From: JBMNOU01 sp050943215
GTDB lineage: Bacteria; Bacillota; Clostridia; Christensenellales; SZUA-584
Direction: 5' to 3'
NCBI GenBank assembly: GCA_050943215.1
Contig: JBMNOU010000054.1
Span: forward strand, 1 to 11,756
Length of the DNA stretch: 11,756 nucleotides
The notes under the pieces were generated by a model. The model did no database searches, was not told where the DNA came from, and saw only the letters and a program-made list of their open reading frames with translations. Below are positions 1-6,724 of the stretch, one piece after another (position 1 is the stretch's first letter; each line of letters opens with the position of its first letter). The position numbers were made by a program, and so were the translations under genes.

Positions 1-423
1 GCTAGGTTCATTCACATAATAGCCGAATATAACTGCCCCTCTTTCTAGTTTTGCTGCATTTTTAACGCTGTCCGTAAATCCATGCCCAAAGAATATGTTG
101 TCTCCCAAAACAAGCGCACATTTGTCATCACCGATAAACTTCTCGCCTATTATAAAAGCTTCCGCTAGTCCATTGGGCGCATATTGAATCTCATATGAAA
201 AATTCAGCCCCAAATCTTTTCCGCTGCCAAATAGGTTCCTGTAAAATGGCAAATCAGAAGGAGTGGAAATGACCAGTATGTCTCTTATCCCGGCCAGCAT
301 CAGCGTTGACAAGGGATAATATATCATCGGTTTATCATAAATCGGGAGAAGCTGCTTAGATACAGATTTCGTTATCGGATATAGCCTTGTCCCTGACCCC
401 CCCGCAAGAATAATTCCTTTCAT
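1..423 (-). CDS. rmlA: Glucose-1-phosphate thymidylyltransferase, N-terminal half (window edge)
   Basis: This enzyme joins dTTP and glucose-1-phosphate to give dTDP-glucose, the first step of dTDP-L-rhamnose synthesis in the cytoplasm. The translation from 423 begins MKGIILAGGSGTRLYPITK, the classic nucleotide-binding loop of RmlA. It continues with SKQLLPIYDKPMIYYPLS, then an APNGLAEAF segment and VLGDNIFFG, all hallmarks of the short RmlA family. Only the first 141 residues lie in the window, against about 290 in the family; the reading frame is still open at base 1, so this is truncation by the window and not damage. An AAGGAAAG ribosome site at about 427-434 overlaps the stop codon of rmlD, which ends 10 nt upstream, so the two genes are surely co-transcribed and probably translationally coupled. 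Identity is very secure. Confidence 0.95.
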   Translation of the reverse strand, partial: MKGIILAGGSGTRLYPITKSVSKQLLPIYDKPMIYYPLSTLMLAGIRDILVISTPSDLPFYRNLFGSGKDLGLNFSYEIQYAPNGLAEAFIIGEKFIGDDKCALVLGDNIFFGHGFTDSVKNAAKLERGAVIFGYYVNEPS

Positions 424-433
424 TTTTCTTTCC

Positions 434-1285
434 TTAATTATAGAATAAATATTCGGTCAATGCATCTTCCCAGGGCCTGAAAACATTATTGTTGATTCTC
501 TTTAAATTTGCATTTTCGAGCACGCTCCATGCGGGACGCTTAGCCGGCCTTATAAATTCCTCGCTGGTAACAGGTATCACTTTTGTGCTTATCCCTTTTA
601 GTTCAAATATCTTCTTTGTAAAATCATACCAGCTGCATAGTCCTTCGCATGTGGCGTGATAAAGGCCGTATTTTTGTGTGTTAATTAGACCACATATCGC
701 TTCGGCCAGATCTGCCGTTGAAGTCGGGGAACCAATTTGATCGTTTACAACGCGGACGCTGTCATGATGGCCAGAAAGCTTAAGCATTGTCCGGACAAAA
801 TTATTGCCATCGCCATAAAGCCATGCCGTCCGCAATATATACCATTTATCATGAAAGTCACTGATAAACTTCTCCCCTTCTAGTTTTGTTTTTCCGTAAA
901 CTGTACAGGGATCACATTCGTCTGATTCAATGTACGGCCGGGGCTGGCCGTTTTGCAAAATTGCTTCGCCACTAAAAACATAGTCCGTTGAAATATGAAC
1001 GAGTTCAATGTTTTTTTTATTGCAGAGCATGGCCAGATTCTTTGGCCCGATCGCGTTGATATCAAACGCATTTTGAGCATCCGTCTCCGCCTTATCGACG
1101 TTCGTATACGCAGCGCAATTCACCACAGCATCCGGATTTATACTGTCAATCAACTTGTCCATCGACTCAAAACTAGCAATATCCACGTCCGGGTAATCAT
1201 ATGCACGATAAGCAATTTCTCCCTTTGTTAACGCCTTTTGCATTTGAAGACCCAATTGTCCGTTTGCCCCGATTATTAAGATCAT
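434..1285 (-). CDS. rmlD: dTDP-4-dehydrorhamnose reductase
   Basis: This enzyme makes the last step of dTDP-L-rhamnose synthesis, NAD(P)H-dependent reduction of dTDP-4-keto-rhamnose, supplying activated rhamnose for surface polysaccharide. It is an extended short-chain dehydrogenase. Visible motifs are the Rossmann glycine loop GANGQLG (residues 6-12), NCAAYTNVDKAE (56-67) typical of RmlD, the STDYVF block (99-104) and the catalytic YGKTK (Tyr130, Lys134). The length of 283 aa fits the family. The start at 1285 is chosen over one 15 codons upstream (1330) because a perfect AGGAGGT ribosome site sits 5 nt before this ATG and the family begins directly with the Rossmann strand. It is followed after 10 nt by rmlA. 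The D-then-A order means rmlB and rmlC, if present, lie elsewhere, possibly beyond the left edge. Confidence 0.96.
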   Translation of the reverse strand: MILIIGANGQLGLQMQKALTKGEIAYRAYDYPDVDIASFESMDKLIDSINPDAVVNCAAYTNVDKAETDAQNAFDINAIGPKNLAMLCNKKNIELVHISTDYVFSGEAILQNGQPRPYIESDECDPCTVYGKTKLEGEKFISDFHDKWYILRTAWLYGDGNNFVRTMLKLSGHHDSVRVVNDQIGSPTSTADLAEAICGLINTQKYGLYHATCEGLCSWYDFTKKIFELKGISTKVIPVTSEEFIRPAKRPAWSVLENANLKRINNNVFRPWEDALTEYLFYN

Positions 1286-1482
1286 AACGTACCTCCTGCA
1301 AAGGGTACCATAGTGATAATTAAATGTCAACCTTGCGTTATTCTCTCAATATCCGGAAAAAAGTGCTCAATAGATTAAGCCCGTTAACTGCATTCATTAT
1401 CTGCTTTTTGTCGGTTATTATCGTTTTGTTTTAACGTCTTTTAGCCATATTTTTAAAACGATTCCATCTCTTTTTCCAAAGT

Positions 1483-1499
1483 TATAATGGAAAATTATA
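1483..1499. promoter_or_regulatory. AT-rich palindrome with TATAAT boxes on both strands
   Basis: TATAAT at 1483-1488 is mirrored by ATTATA at 1494-1499 with a 5-nt spacer, so each strand carries a perfect -10-like hexamer. It lies in the 273-nt gap upstream of rmlD. No convincing -35 hexamer stands at 16-18 nt on the minus strand, so a promoter for rmlD is only possible. An operator is an alternative. The rest of the 1286-1558 gap is AT-rich and holds nothing else that I can support. Confidence 0.25.
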
Positions 1500-1558
1500 C
1501 AGTAAATGTCACAACGATATTGTAAAAACGTATATCACTATGTTTAAATAATAAAGAA

Positions 1559-1750
1559 TTAATTTCTTCTGTTACAATAAATTAGGTAAGCGGATGAAAT
1601 AATCGTGGCTATTCCGTAGATAAGCAGCAGTATTTTAAAAACTTCGTTTCCGACAAAGTTCATCCCCGGGTTAAATTTATCTACCACAAAAAACGTCAGC
1701 ATCATCAAAGAAAGAATTATACAGATATGCGGAATCAGTTTTCTCAGCAT
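1559..1750 (-). CDS. Small two-helix membrane protein, function unknown
   Basis: This is a 63-residue hydrophobic protein. The sequence shows a short basic N-terminus (MLRK), a first membrane helix at about residues 5-23, a short polar loop with DKFNPG and an Asn, a second helix at about 36-58, and a basic tail (NRRN). This pattern suggests both ends on the cytoplasmic side and a small extracellular loop. The ATG at 1750 is preceded by AAGGAG at a 6-nt distance, which supports real translation despite the small size. It begins 11 nt after the stop of the phosphodiester-glycosidase gene, so the two are in one transcription unit and the product may assist or accompany that membrane enzyme. I do not recognise the family and assign no function. 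Confidence 0.72.
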   Translation of the reverse strand: MLRKLIPHICIILSLMMLTFFVVDKFNPGMNFVGNEVFKILLLIYGIATIISSAYLIYCNRRN

Positions 1751-1761
1751 TAAATACTCCT

Positions 1762-2868
1762 TTATTTTTCGGCGATATACAGAATATCACTAGTCCCTCT
1801 ACCGCCTTTATAAGGCTGATTCACAAGGTTGCCTAAAAAAGCCATCTCCGAAGACTGTCCGCCGTCCATATTAAAAGCAACCTTACATCCAAGTTCATAG
1901 AAAAGATAAGACATTTCCTTTAAAGTATATCCTTTCGAATAACCCGGCTGTCTTCCATCTACAACCACAAAGCAGTAGTGCCCGGGCTCGTAATAGCCGA
2001 CCGCAGTTCTTGGATTGCCGGGATAGACGCTGCTGTTAAACTCCTCCATAGGCTGTCCGTCTTTAAGGAGCATCGGACCGAACGTAAAAACCTGGTACGC
2101 TCCCTCATTCTTTATCTGATTGATGTCAAACTCCTCTGACGTAAAGGTCTTCATGCTGCCGTCGTAATACATGACCAAAACGTCCTTATAAGTTTCGTCT
2201 CGGTAGAGTATGCCATTCCTGACGACCGGGCCTGCGTTTGTTCCGCAATAGTCTCCATTGATAGCAATAACGGCATTATTCTTCTTTGCGATTGTGTCCG
2301 TTTTGTCATAAATGCCACTGCCAAACGTATCATTCGCAAAAGCTGTCTTAAAATATTTTAGATCGGTAATATATATATCGGCAACATAGTAAGCGACCCC
2401 ATTTTTTTGTATGCTATCTACCGTCACAGCGATATATGCACTCTTGTATGAATTTTCTGTTTGTTCCACTGCACCATCCGTAAATTTACCATCAAATTTA
2501 TCACCCCATTCCATCGGCGGTATAACATCCTGCGATACCGCAGCCGGTTCATGTTCGGTTGGTTGAGGAACGTCTATATATACCTTTTGCAAAGTGCTTT
2601 TTGGTGTAGGCAAAGCGAGCGCATTTTGGCTTAAGTCCCTTGGCAGAATAAAATAATATAGCGAGAATAGATAAAGACCCATCGCCGCTATTATCACATC
2701 AATAACAATCGCCCAAAAAACCGGTACTCCGACGCGCTTTCTTTTTTTATTACCAGACTGGACGCGGTTATCTTGATTATCTTCAGGGCCCCAACAAGTA
2801 TTTTGTTTATTTGAAATATTATTTTTTTTTGATTGATTAGATTCTTTTTGGTTCATATGAATATCCAT
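1762..2868 (-). CDS. Membrane-anchored phosphodiester glycosidase (NAGPA/DUF2233) family protein
   Basis: Members of this family include the mammalian uncovering enzyme, which cleaves GlcNAc-phosphodiesters; bacterial members are linked to exopolysaccharide, teichoic-acid or glycan processing. The protein has a polar, Asn/Lys-rich cytoplasmic N-terminus (1-46), one membrane helix (about 48-74, after KKRKR), and a linker rich in Pro, Ser and Thr. The catalytic-type domain spans about 140-368 on the outer face. Conserved blocks are INGDYCG (203-209), NPRTAVG (285-291), DGRQPGYSKGYTL (304-316) and NMDGGQSSEM (333-342), the last being the family's DGG-SS signature. The start is uncertain: the ATG at 2868 has only a weak GAG-type site, and an ATG four codons later (2856) is equally possible. 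A good promoter lies at 2963-2991. It is followed by a small membrane protein and then the rhamnose genes, which fits a cell-surface glycan role. The substrate is not known. Confidence 0.88.
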   Translation of the reverse strand: MDIHMNQKESNQSKKNNISNKQNTCWGPEDNQDNRVQSGNKKRKRVGVPVFWAIVIDVIIAAMGLYLFSLYYFILPRDLSQNALALPTPKSTLQKVYIDVPQPTEHEPAAVSQDVIPPMEWGDKFDGKFTDGAVEQTENSYKSAYIAVTVDSIQKNGVAYYVADIYITDLKYFKTAFANDTFGSGIYDKTDTIAKKNNAVIAINGDYCGTNAGPVVRNGILYRDETYKDVLVMYYDGSMKTFTSEEFDINQIKNEGAYQVFTFGPMLLKDGQPMEEFNSSVYPGNPRTAVGYYEPGHYCFVVVDGRQPGYSKGYTLKEMSYLFYELGCKVAFNMDGGQSSEMAFLGNLVNQPYKGGRGTSDILYIAEK

Positions 2869-2962
2869 ATCTGCTCAATTATCTTATTGTTTTTCATACT
2901 ATTTATATTGTACGCTTATTCTTCATACTTATCTCATTTTAAAAATTATATTGGCTGTATTT

Positions 2963-2991
2963 AGTATATAACCTGTTGTTTTTGCTGTAAA
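2963..2991 (-). promoter_or_regulatory. Probable sigma-A promoter for the phosphodiester-glycosidase operon
   Basis: On the minus strand TTTACA (2991-2986) and TATACT (2968-2963) are separated by exactly 17 nt, with five of six consensus bases in each hexamer. Transcription would begin near 2956 and leave a leader of about 88 nt before the ATG at 2868. It sits in the gap downstream of the peptidase gene, so it separates the peptidase from the glycosidase unit. Confidence 0.6.
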
Positions 2992-3092
2992 CCCATCCGA
3001 TTATGTTTATTTTAAATAATTGAAAACACAAATCCGATGTGACGTAGCGCACCAGTGTCTTACGACCTGTCTTAGGTATAAATATGTATACC

Positions 3093-4379
3093 TTAAATGG
3101 ATGATGCCGTTATCACGGAAGCGTGAAGAAGCATGGGTAAATTATCTTTATAAATTTCATTAAATTGTGAGATGGGAAGCGGGTTTCTACCCCTTCCAAC
3201 CTCGACGGTATATCCGGGCCTTCGGTATTCCTGTACGAACCAATCCTTATATCCCGCATAAGACGCAATGCCAGTCGCTTCCTCAAGCAGGTAACCGCTG
3301 TCTCTAGACAGCGCTTCTCCGATTGTACGTGATTCTGGAGGTGCAAGATTCATAAAATCCCAGAATATGACTTCACCTTGGCTATGATAGGCAAGAACCA
3401 ATGCAAAGTTATGACTGCGTGTGAAAGCAACGATTGTTCTCGTCTCCGGTTCGGATTCCGGGTAAGGTCCTGAATACCTGGTCGGTCCCGGCCCGGTAAT
3501 GCCCAGCTGAGCTTCCGCCTGCTTTGATTGCTCCCATGCGGCATTATAATTATGATTAAGATCTACACCACGGTTATTGGCCTGCCAGTCTACCGAAAAA
3601 TCTGTATTGCCATTGTTCCAGCGGATCAGATCATAATAGTTCGGATTATCCGGCTGCAGACCATTAAGCACCAGATCGATACCATCGGGGTTAACCATTG
3701 GAATTAAATAAATACTGCTCGCTTCCCAGATATCTTCCGGACGATACCCTGCCAATGATGCTCCCTGCACATAAGCTGCAGAAAAATCCTCAACAAATTT
3801 CATCAGTACGGGCACGGTTATCCATTCTAGCGAATGATGAGCCCCATTGTAAAAAACCTGATTAGGACCGCTGCCCAGCCGGATATAATAAAGGTTTCTG
3901 CCCAAAGTGCTAAACCCTGCAACACCTGTTTCAATGAAAGGGTAGCGTGCCTTAAGCCCCATAATATCTCTTTCGAGCACCGCGTATGTATAATCAATAT
4001 TGGTATCAACCACATCTATTCCAAAAGGCACTGTTATTTGCTGTCCGATTTTCATCAAATAAGGATCTATGCCGGGATTGGCCGCCATCAGCAACGCAAG
4101 GTTAGTATGATATCTCTCTGCGATGTTATAAAACGTATCGCCCGGCCTTATTGTATAGATATCATAGCCCAGCAAATACCGTTCCATTATCCGGAACGTG
4201 TCTCGACCGATAATTCCATCCGGAATCAGTCCAAAATTTTTCTGGAACTCAATGACGGCCTGCCGAGTCTGAGGGCCAAAGAAACCATCGATTGGGCCCG
4301 GATTGTATCCGATCTTTTTCAGCATCGTTTGAATTTCCATAACGTCGGTACCCGACATACCAATTCGCAATACTCTCAT
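3093..4379 (-). CDS. M14-family gamma-D-glutamyl-diamino acid endopeptidase with PG-binding and LysM domains
   Basis: This is a zinc carboxypeptidase-fold enzyme expected to cut the gamma-D-Glu to diaminopimelate (or Lys) bond of peptidoglycan stem peptides. Domain order is a PG_binding_1 domain (about 8-66, with GYNPGPIDGFFGPQTRQAV), a LysM domain (about 74-118, with YTIRPGDTFYNIA), and the M14 catalytic domain (about 128-420). Zinc ligands are His182 and Glu185 (HSLE) and His332 (AYHSQG). The catalytic Glu is Glu393 (TVEVGRG), and Arg270 in NNRGVDLNHN is the conserved substrate-site region. The start at 4379 has a GGAGGG site 7 nt upstream, whereas the in-frame ATG 11 codons earlier has none. 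There is no signal peptide or membrane helix, as in the sporulation-associated endopeptidase I of Lysinibacillus sphaericus, so it may act inside the mother cell. It stands alone between two other transcription units. Confidence 0.92.
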   Translation of the reverse strand: MRVLRIGMSGTDVMEIQTMLKKIGYNPGPIDGFFGPQTRQAVIEFQKNFGLIPDGIIGRDTFRIMERYLLGYDIYTIRPGDTFYNIAERYHTNLALLMAANPGIDPYLMKIGQQITVPFGIDVVDTNIDYTYAVLERDIMGLKARYPFIETGVAGFSTLGRNLYYIRLGSGPNQVFYNGAHHSLEWITVPVLMKFVEDFSAAYVQGASLAGYRPEDIWEASSIYLIPMVNPDGIDLVLNGLQPDNPNYYDLIRWNNGNTDFSVDWQANNRGVDLNHNYNAAWEQSKQAEAQLGITGPGPTRYSGPYPESEPETRTIVAFTRSHNFALVLAYHSQGEVIFWDFMNLAPPESRTIGEALSRDSGYLLEEATGIASYAGYKDWFVQEYRRPGYTVEVGRGRNPLPISQFNEIYKDNLPMLLHASVITASSI

Positions 4380-4546
4380 TGAGCTGCCCTCCAGCTTTCT
4401 GCACCTTGCCATGATTATTATTTTTAGTCCGTCAGGCTATACTCAAAATATATGCAATTATTAAACATCTTACCACTTATCGTATATTGCGAAACACCTT
4501 TAGCTTTGAATTTGATAAATCGATGTTTTTTATAGATAAATACTTA

Positions 4547-4594
4547 ACCCGGCGAATACCAAACCAACCCCTTCTTCACTGTATCCCGCCGGGT
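4547..4594 (-). terminator. Possible terminator or 3' stem-loop after the oxidoreductase operon
   Basis: ACCCGGCG at 4547-4554 and CGCCGGGT at 4587-4594 form a perfect 8-bp GC-rich stem with a 32-nt loop, about 70 nt past the stop of the last oxidoreductase gene. On the minus strand it is followed by TTAAGTATTT, which is only moderately T-rich. The loop is long for a classical intrinsic terminator, so the call is tentative. Confidence 0.38.
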
Positions 4595-4662
4595 CAAAGA
4601 TATAATTAAATTATGCGGCCGATAAAGATTAAACTTAGCCGAAAACACTGCATACAATAAAT

Positions 4663-5553
4663 TTAATGGGATAACCCGGCCATGTCTTCCGCCAGTAGCA
4701 CCAAAGCCGAAAAATCAAGATCTCCTCTTCCGGTCGCCCTTGCTGAGGCAAGGAATTGCCTGACTAGAGAGGTTACCGGTAAAGATAGGTCTGTTTTCCT
4801 TGCGATCTCTAATGCAAGATCTAGATCTTTTTCCATCAGTTTAATCGTAAACGCAGGATTAAAATCTCTGTCTTTCAGCGGCTTTGATTTATATTTGATC
4901 AACGGTGCGCCGGCGGCACTTTCTGAAAATATATCAAGCATCTGTGCCCAATCAAGACCCGACCGCTCACCAAATACCAGCGCCTCAGCAAGCATCTGGC
5001 AGATTGTGCCCATCATAATATTAATGGCCAGCTTCATATAGCGTGACTCTTCATTCTGTCCCACATAGTATTGTTTATTGCCCAATATTTCAAACAGCGG
5101 CAGTGTTTTACCATAGGCGGTCTTATCACCCGAGCAAATTATCCCCAAGATTCCTTGCTCAGCAAACACTGTGCTTCCGGTGACAGGCGCCCTTAAAAAT
5201 GCACATCCTTTGGCGCTTATCGCTTCATTCGCGGCCGAAGACGCTTCGGGGGCAACCGTACTCATATCAATTACAATGCTGCCTTTTTTTATTGTTTGGG
5301 TAATGCCCTCTTTGCCTGTTACCACATCCAGCAATTCACTTGACCCAGGTATCATCGAGAAAACAAACTCCGCATCAGCTGCTGCCACGGCCGGGTTCTC
5401 TGCAAAATAGGCCCCCGCATTTACCAAATCCTGCGTATGATCCGGCATACTGTCATATACTGTTAGCAGATGTCCCTCATCGATCAATCTTTTTGCCATT
5501 CTTGAGCCCATATTGCCGGTACCTATCCATGCTATTTTAGCCTTTTCTTTCAT
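4663..5553 (-). CDS. Beta-hydroxyacid dehydrogenase (3-hydroxyisobutyrate dehydrogenase family)
   Basis: This enzyme interconverts a beta-hydroxyacid (or related alcohol) with its semialdehyde, using a nicotinamide cofactor. The Rossmann loop is IGTGNMG (10-16), and Asp34 ends the second strand (VYD), which favours NAD over NADP. The DMST block (96-99), the substrate-site APVTGS (122-127) and the catalytic Lys174 with Asn178 (MKLAIN) are all present, followed by the all-helical C-terminal domain. The length of 296 aa is normal. Arg121 stands where many relatives have Asp before APVSG, and Ser127 where they have Gly, so the substrate may differ from hydroxyisobutyrate or tartronate semialdehyde. 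The ATG at 5553 has AAGGAG 7 nt upstream. It follows the zinc alcohol dehydrogenase gene by 42 nt and is the last gene of the three-enzyme redox operon. Confidence 0.92.
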   Translation of the reverse strand: MKEKAKIAWIGTGNMGSRMAKRLIDEGHLLTVYDSMPDHTQDLVNAGAYFAENPAVAAADAEFVFSMIPGSSELLDVVTGKEGITQTIKKGSIVIDMSTVAPEASSAANEAISAKGCAFLRAPVTGSTVFAEQGILGIICSGDKTAYGKTLPLFEILGNKQYYVGQNEESRYMKLAINIMMGTICQMLAEALVFGERSGLDWAQMLDIFSESAAGAPLIKYKSKPLKDRDFNPAFTIKLMEKDLDLALEIARKTDLSLPVTSLVRQFLASARATGRGDLDFSALVLLAEDMAGLSH

Positions 5554-5595
5554 GCTTATTCTCCTTATTTATGTTGTAAATAAAAAATGTCGTCA

Positions 5596-6654
5596 CTACG
5601 GATTAATAACGACCTTTAAGGCACCGTCTTTCCTGCCTGTAAACGTATCCATCGCTTCTTTTATCTGCTCGATTGGGAATTTATGCGTAATCAATACTTT
5701 TGTATTGATCACACGGGTGGCCATCAAACCCATGATTTGCGCGGCGCAGTTTGGGTTCGCTTTAGAACCTAATATCGTGATCTGGTTGTTGACCACAGTC
5801 TTGACGGGTATTTTCATATCATCTATAACCGGGAACGATACAATAACAACTTTTCCGTTTTTGCGCGCACACTTAACGGCCTGGGATACCGATACCTCAG
5901 AACCGGCGCATTCAAACACCTCGTCTGCACCCATCCCGCCGGTGATCTCTTTGACAGCAGCAACTATATCGGATACTTTCTCGTAATCGATAGCATAATC
6001 TGCACCAAGCCTTTGCGCCGCCGCCAGCCGTTCTCTCCGTCCGACCATTATCGTTTTTCCCCCCATCGCTTTTGCTACCTGCATTGCAAAGATACCGATC
6101 GGGCCCGGGCCTATAATAAGCGTATATCCCCCAACGGTGATCCCGGAAAGCCTTACCGCGTGAAGCGCTGTACCTCCCGTATCCGCCAATGTGGCTTCAT
6201 CAAATGATAAATTGTCGGGTATTTTTGTGAGCACGTTGACAGAATAAGCGTTATACTCTGCATACGCACCCTGCCAGTTAAACCCGTAATGGCGATGCCC
6301 CGATTCTGTTTTTCCGTAATTCAAGCATAGGTTATAATGCCCTGCCTTGCAGTTCGGACATGTGCCGCAGCCGCAATGCGCCTCGCCAGCCACTCGGTCA
6401 CCTATTTGAAAAGCTGTGACACCATTGCCAAGCGCAACTACTTCACCCGAAAACTCATGGCCAAGTATAAAAGGATACTTTGGCGGCCATCCCATGTTTA
6501 AATATTGACCCTTAAAAAGCTTAGGGTCTGAGCCGCAAATGGAAACAGCCTTAATTCTCACCAATACTTCATTGTCACCGGCTTTGGGGATATCCGTAAA
6601 TTCGATAGCGTATTGATCCGGCGCACGCAATACGACTGCTTTCATTTTTTCCAT
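5596..6654 (-). CDS. Zinc-dependent medium-chain alcohol/polyol dehydrogenase
   Basis: This is a medium-chain dehydrogenase of the threonine/sorbitol dehydrogenase type that oxidises a secondary or sugar alcohol (or the reverse). The catalytic-zinc segment shows Cys40 (ICGSD) and His66-Glu67 (GHEFSGE). The structural zinc site is Cys96, Cys99, Cys102 and Cys110 with the exact family spacing. The cofactor loop is GPGPIG (182-187). The strand after it ends in VGRRE with no acidic residue, which by family rules suggests NADP(H) rather than NAD; this is inference. Asp158 sits where many relatives carry a zinc-site Glu. The ATG at 6654 is preferred over the Met three codons later because AAAGGAT lies 8 nt before it. 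The gene starts 70 nt after the aldehyde dehydrogenase stop, with no evident promoter or terminator between. The substrate is not deducible. Confidence 0.94.
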   Translation of the reverse strand: MEKMKAVVLRAPDQYAIEFTDIPKAGDNEVLVRIKAVSICGSDPKLFKGQYLNMGWPPKYPFILGHEFSGEVVALGNGVTAFQIGDRVAGEAHCGCGTCPNCKAGHYNLCLNYGKTESGHRHYGFNWQGAYAEYNAYSVNVLTKIPDNLSFDEATLADTGGTALHAVRLSGITVGGYTLIIGPGPIGIFAMQVAKAMGGKTIMVGRRERLAAAQRLGADYAIDYEKVSDIVAAVKEITGGMGADEVFECAGSEVSVSQAVKCARKNGKVVIVSFPVIDDMKIPVKTVVNNQITILGSKANPNCAAQIMGLMATRVINTKVLITHKFPIEQIKEAMDTFTGRKDGALKVVINP

Positions 6655-6724
6655 TGTTTTTTATCCTTTCAAATCTTTTCCGAAATTCTTATACTAAAAA
6701 ATATCTTTCGCTATACTTCTTATG

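Noticed and set aside
1302..1330. Perfect TTGACA (minus strand, 1330-1325) with TACCCT 17 nt on, before rmlD
   Set aside because: The -10 matches only three of six bases, and the predicted transcription start would fall inside the ribosome site of rmlD, so it is unlikely to be its promoter.
3056..3074. Direct repeat of TGTCTTA spaced by 12 bp
   Set aside because: Seven-base repeats are expected by chance in a window this size, and no other copies form an array.
3075..3092. GGTATA/TATACC inverted repeat directly after the peptidase stop codon
   Set aside because: The stem is 6 bp and AT-rich with no following T-run on either strand, so it does not make a credible terminator.
3834..4382. 182-aa open frame on the plus strand
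   Set aside because: It lies wholly inside and opposite the peptidase gene, whose catalytic motifs are complete, and its translation shows no recognisable domain; it is a shadow frame.
5513..5986. 157-aa plus-strand open frame with hydrophobic stretches
   Set aside because: It is antisense to the zinc dehydrogenase and the start of the beta-hydroxyacid dehydrogenase; the hydrophobic look comes from the complement of conserved coding sequence.
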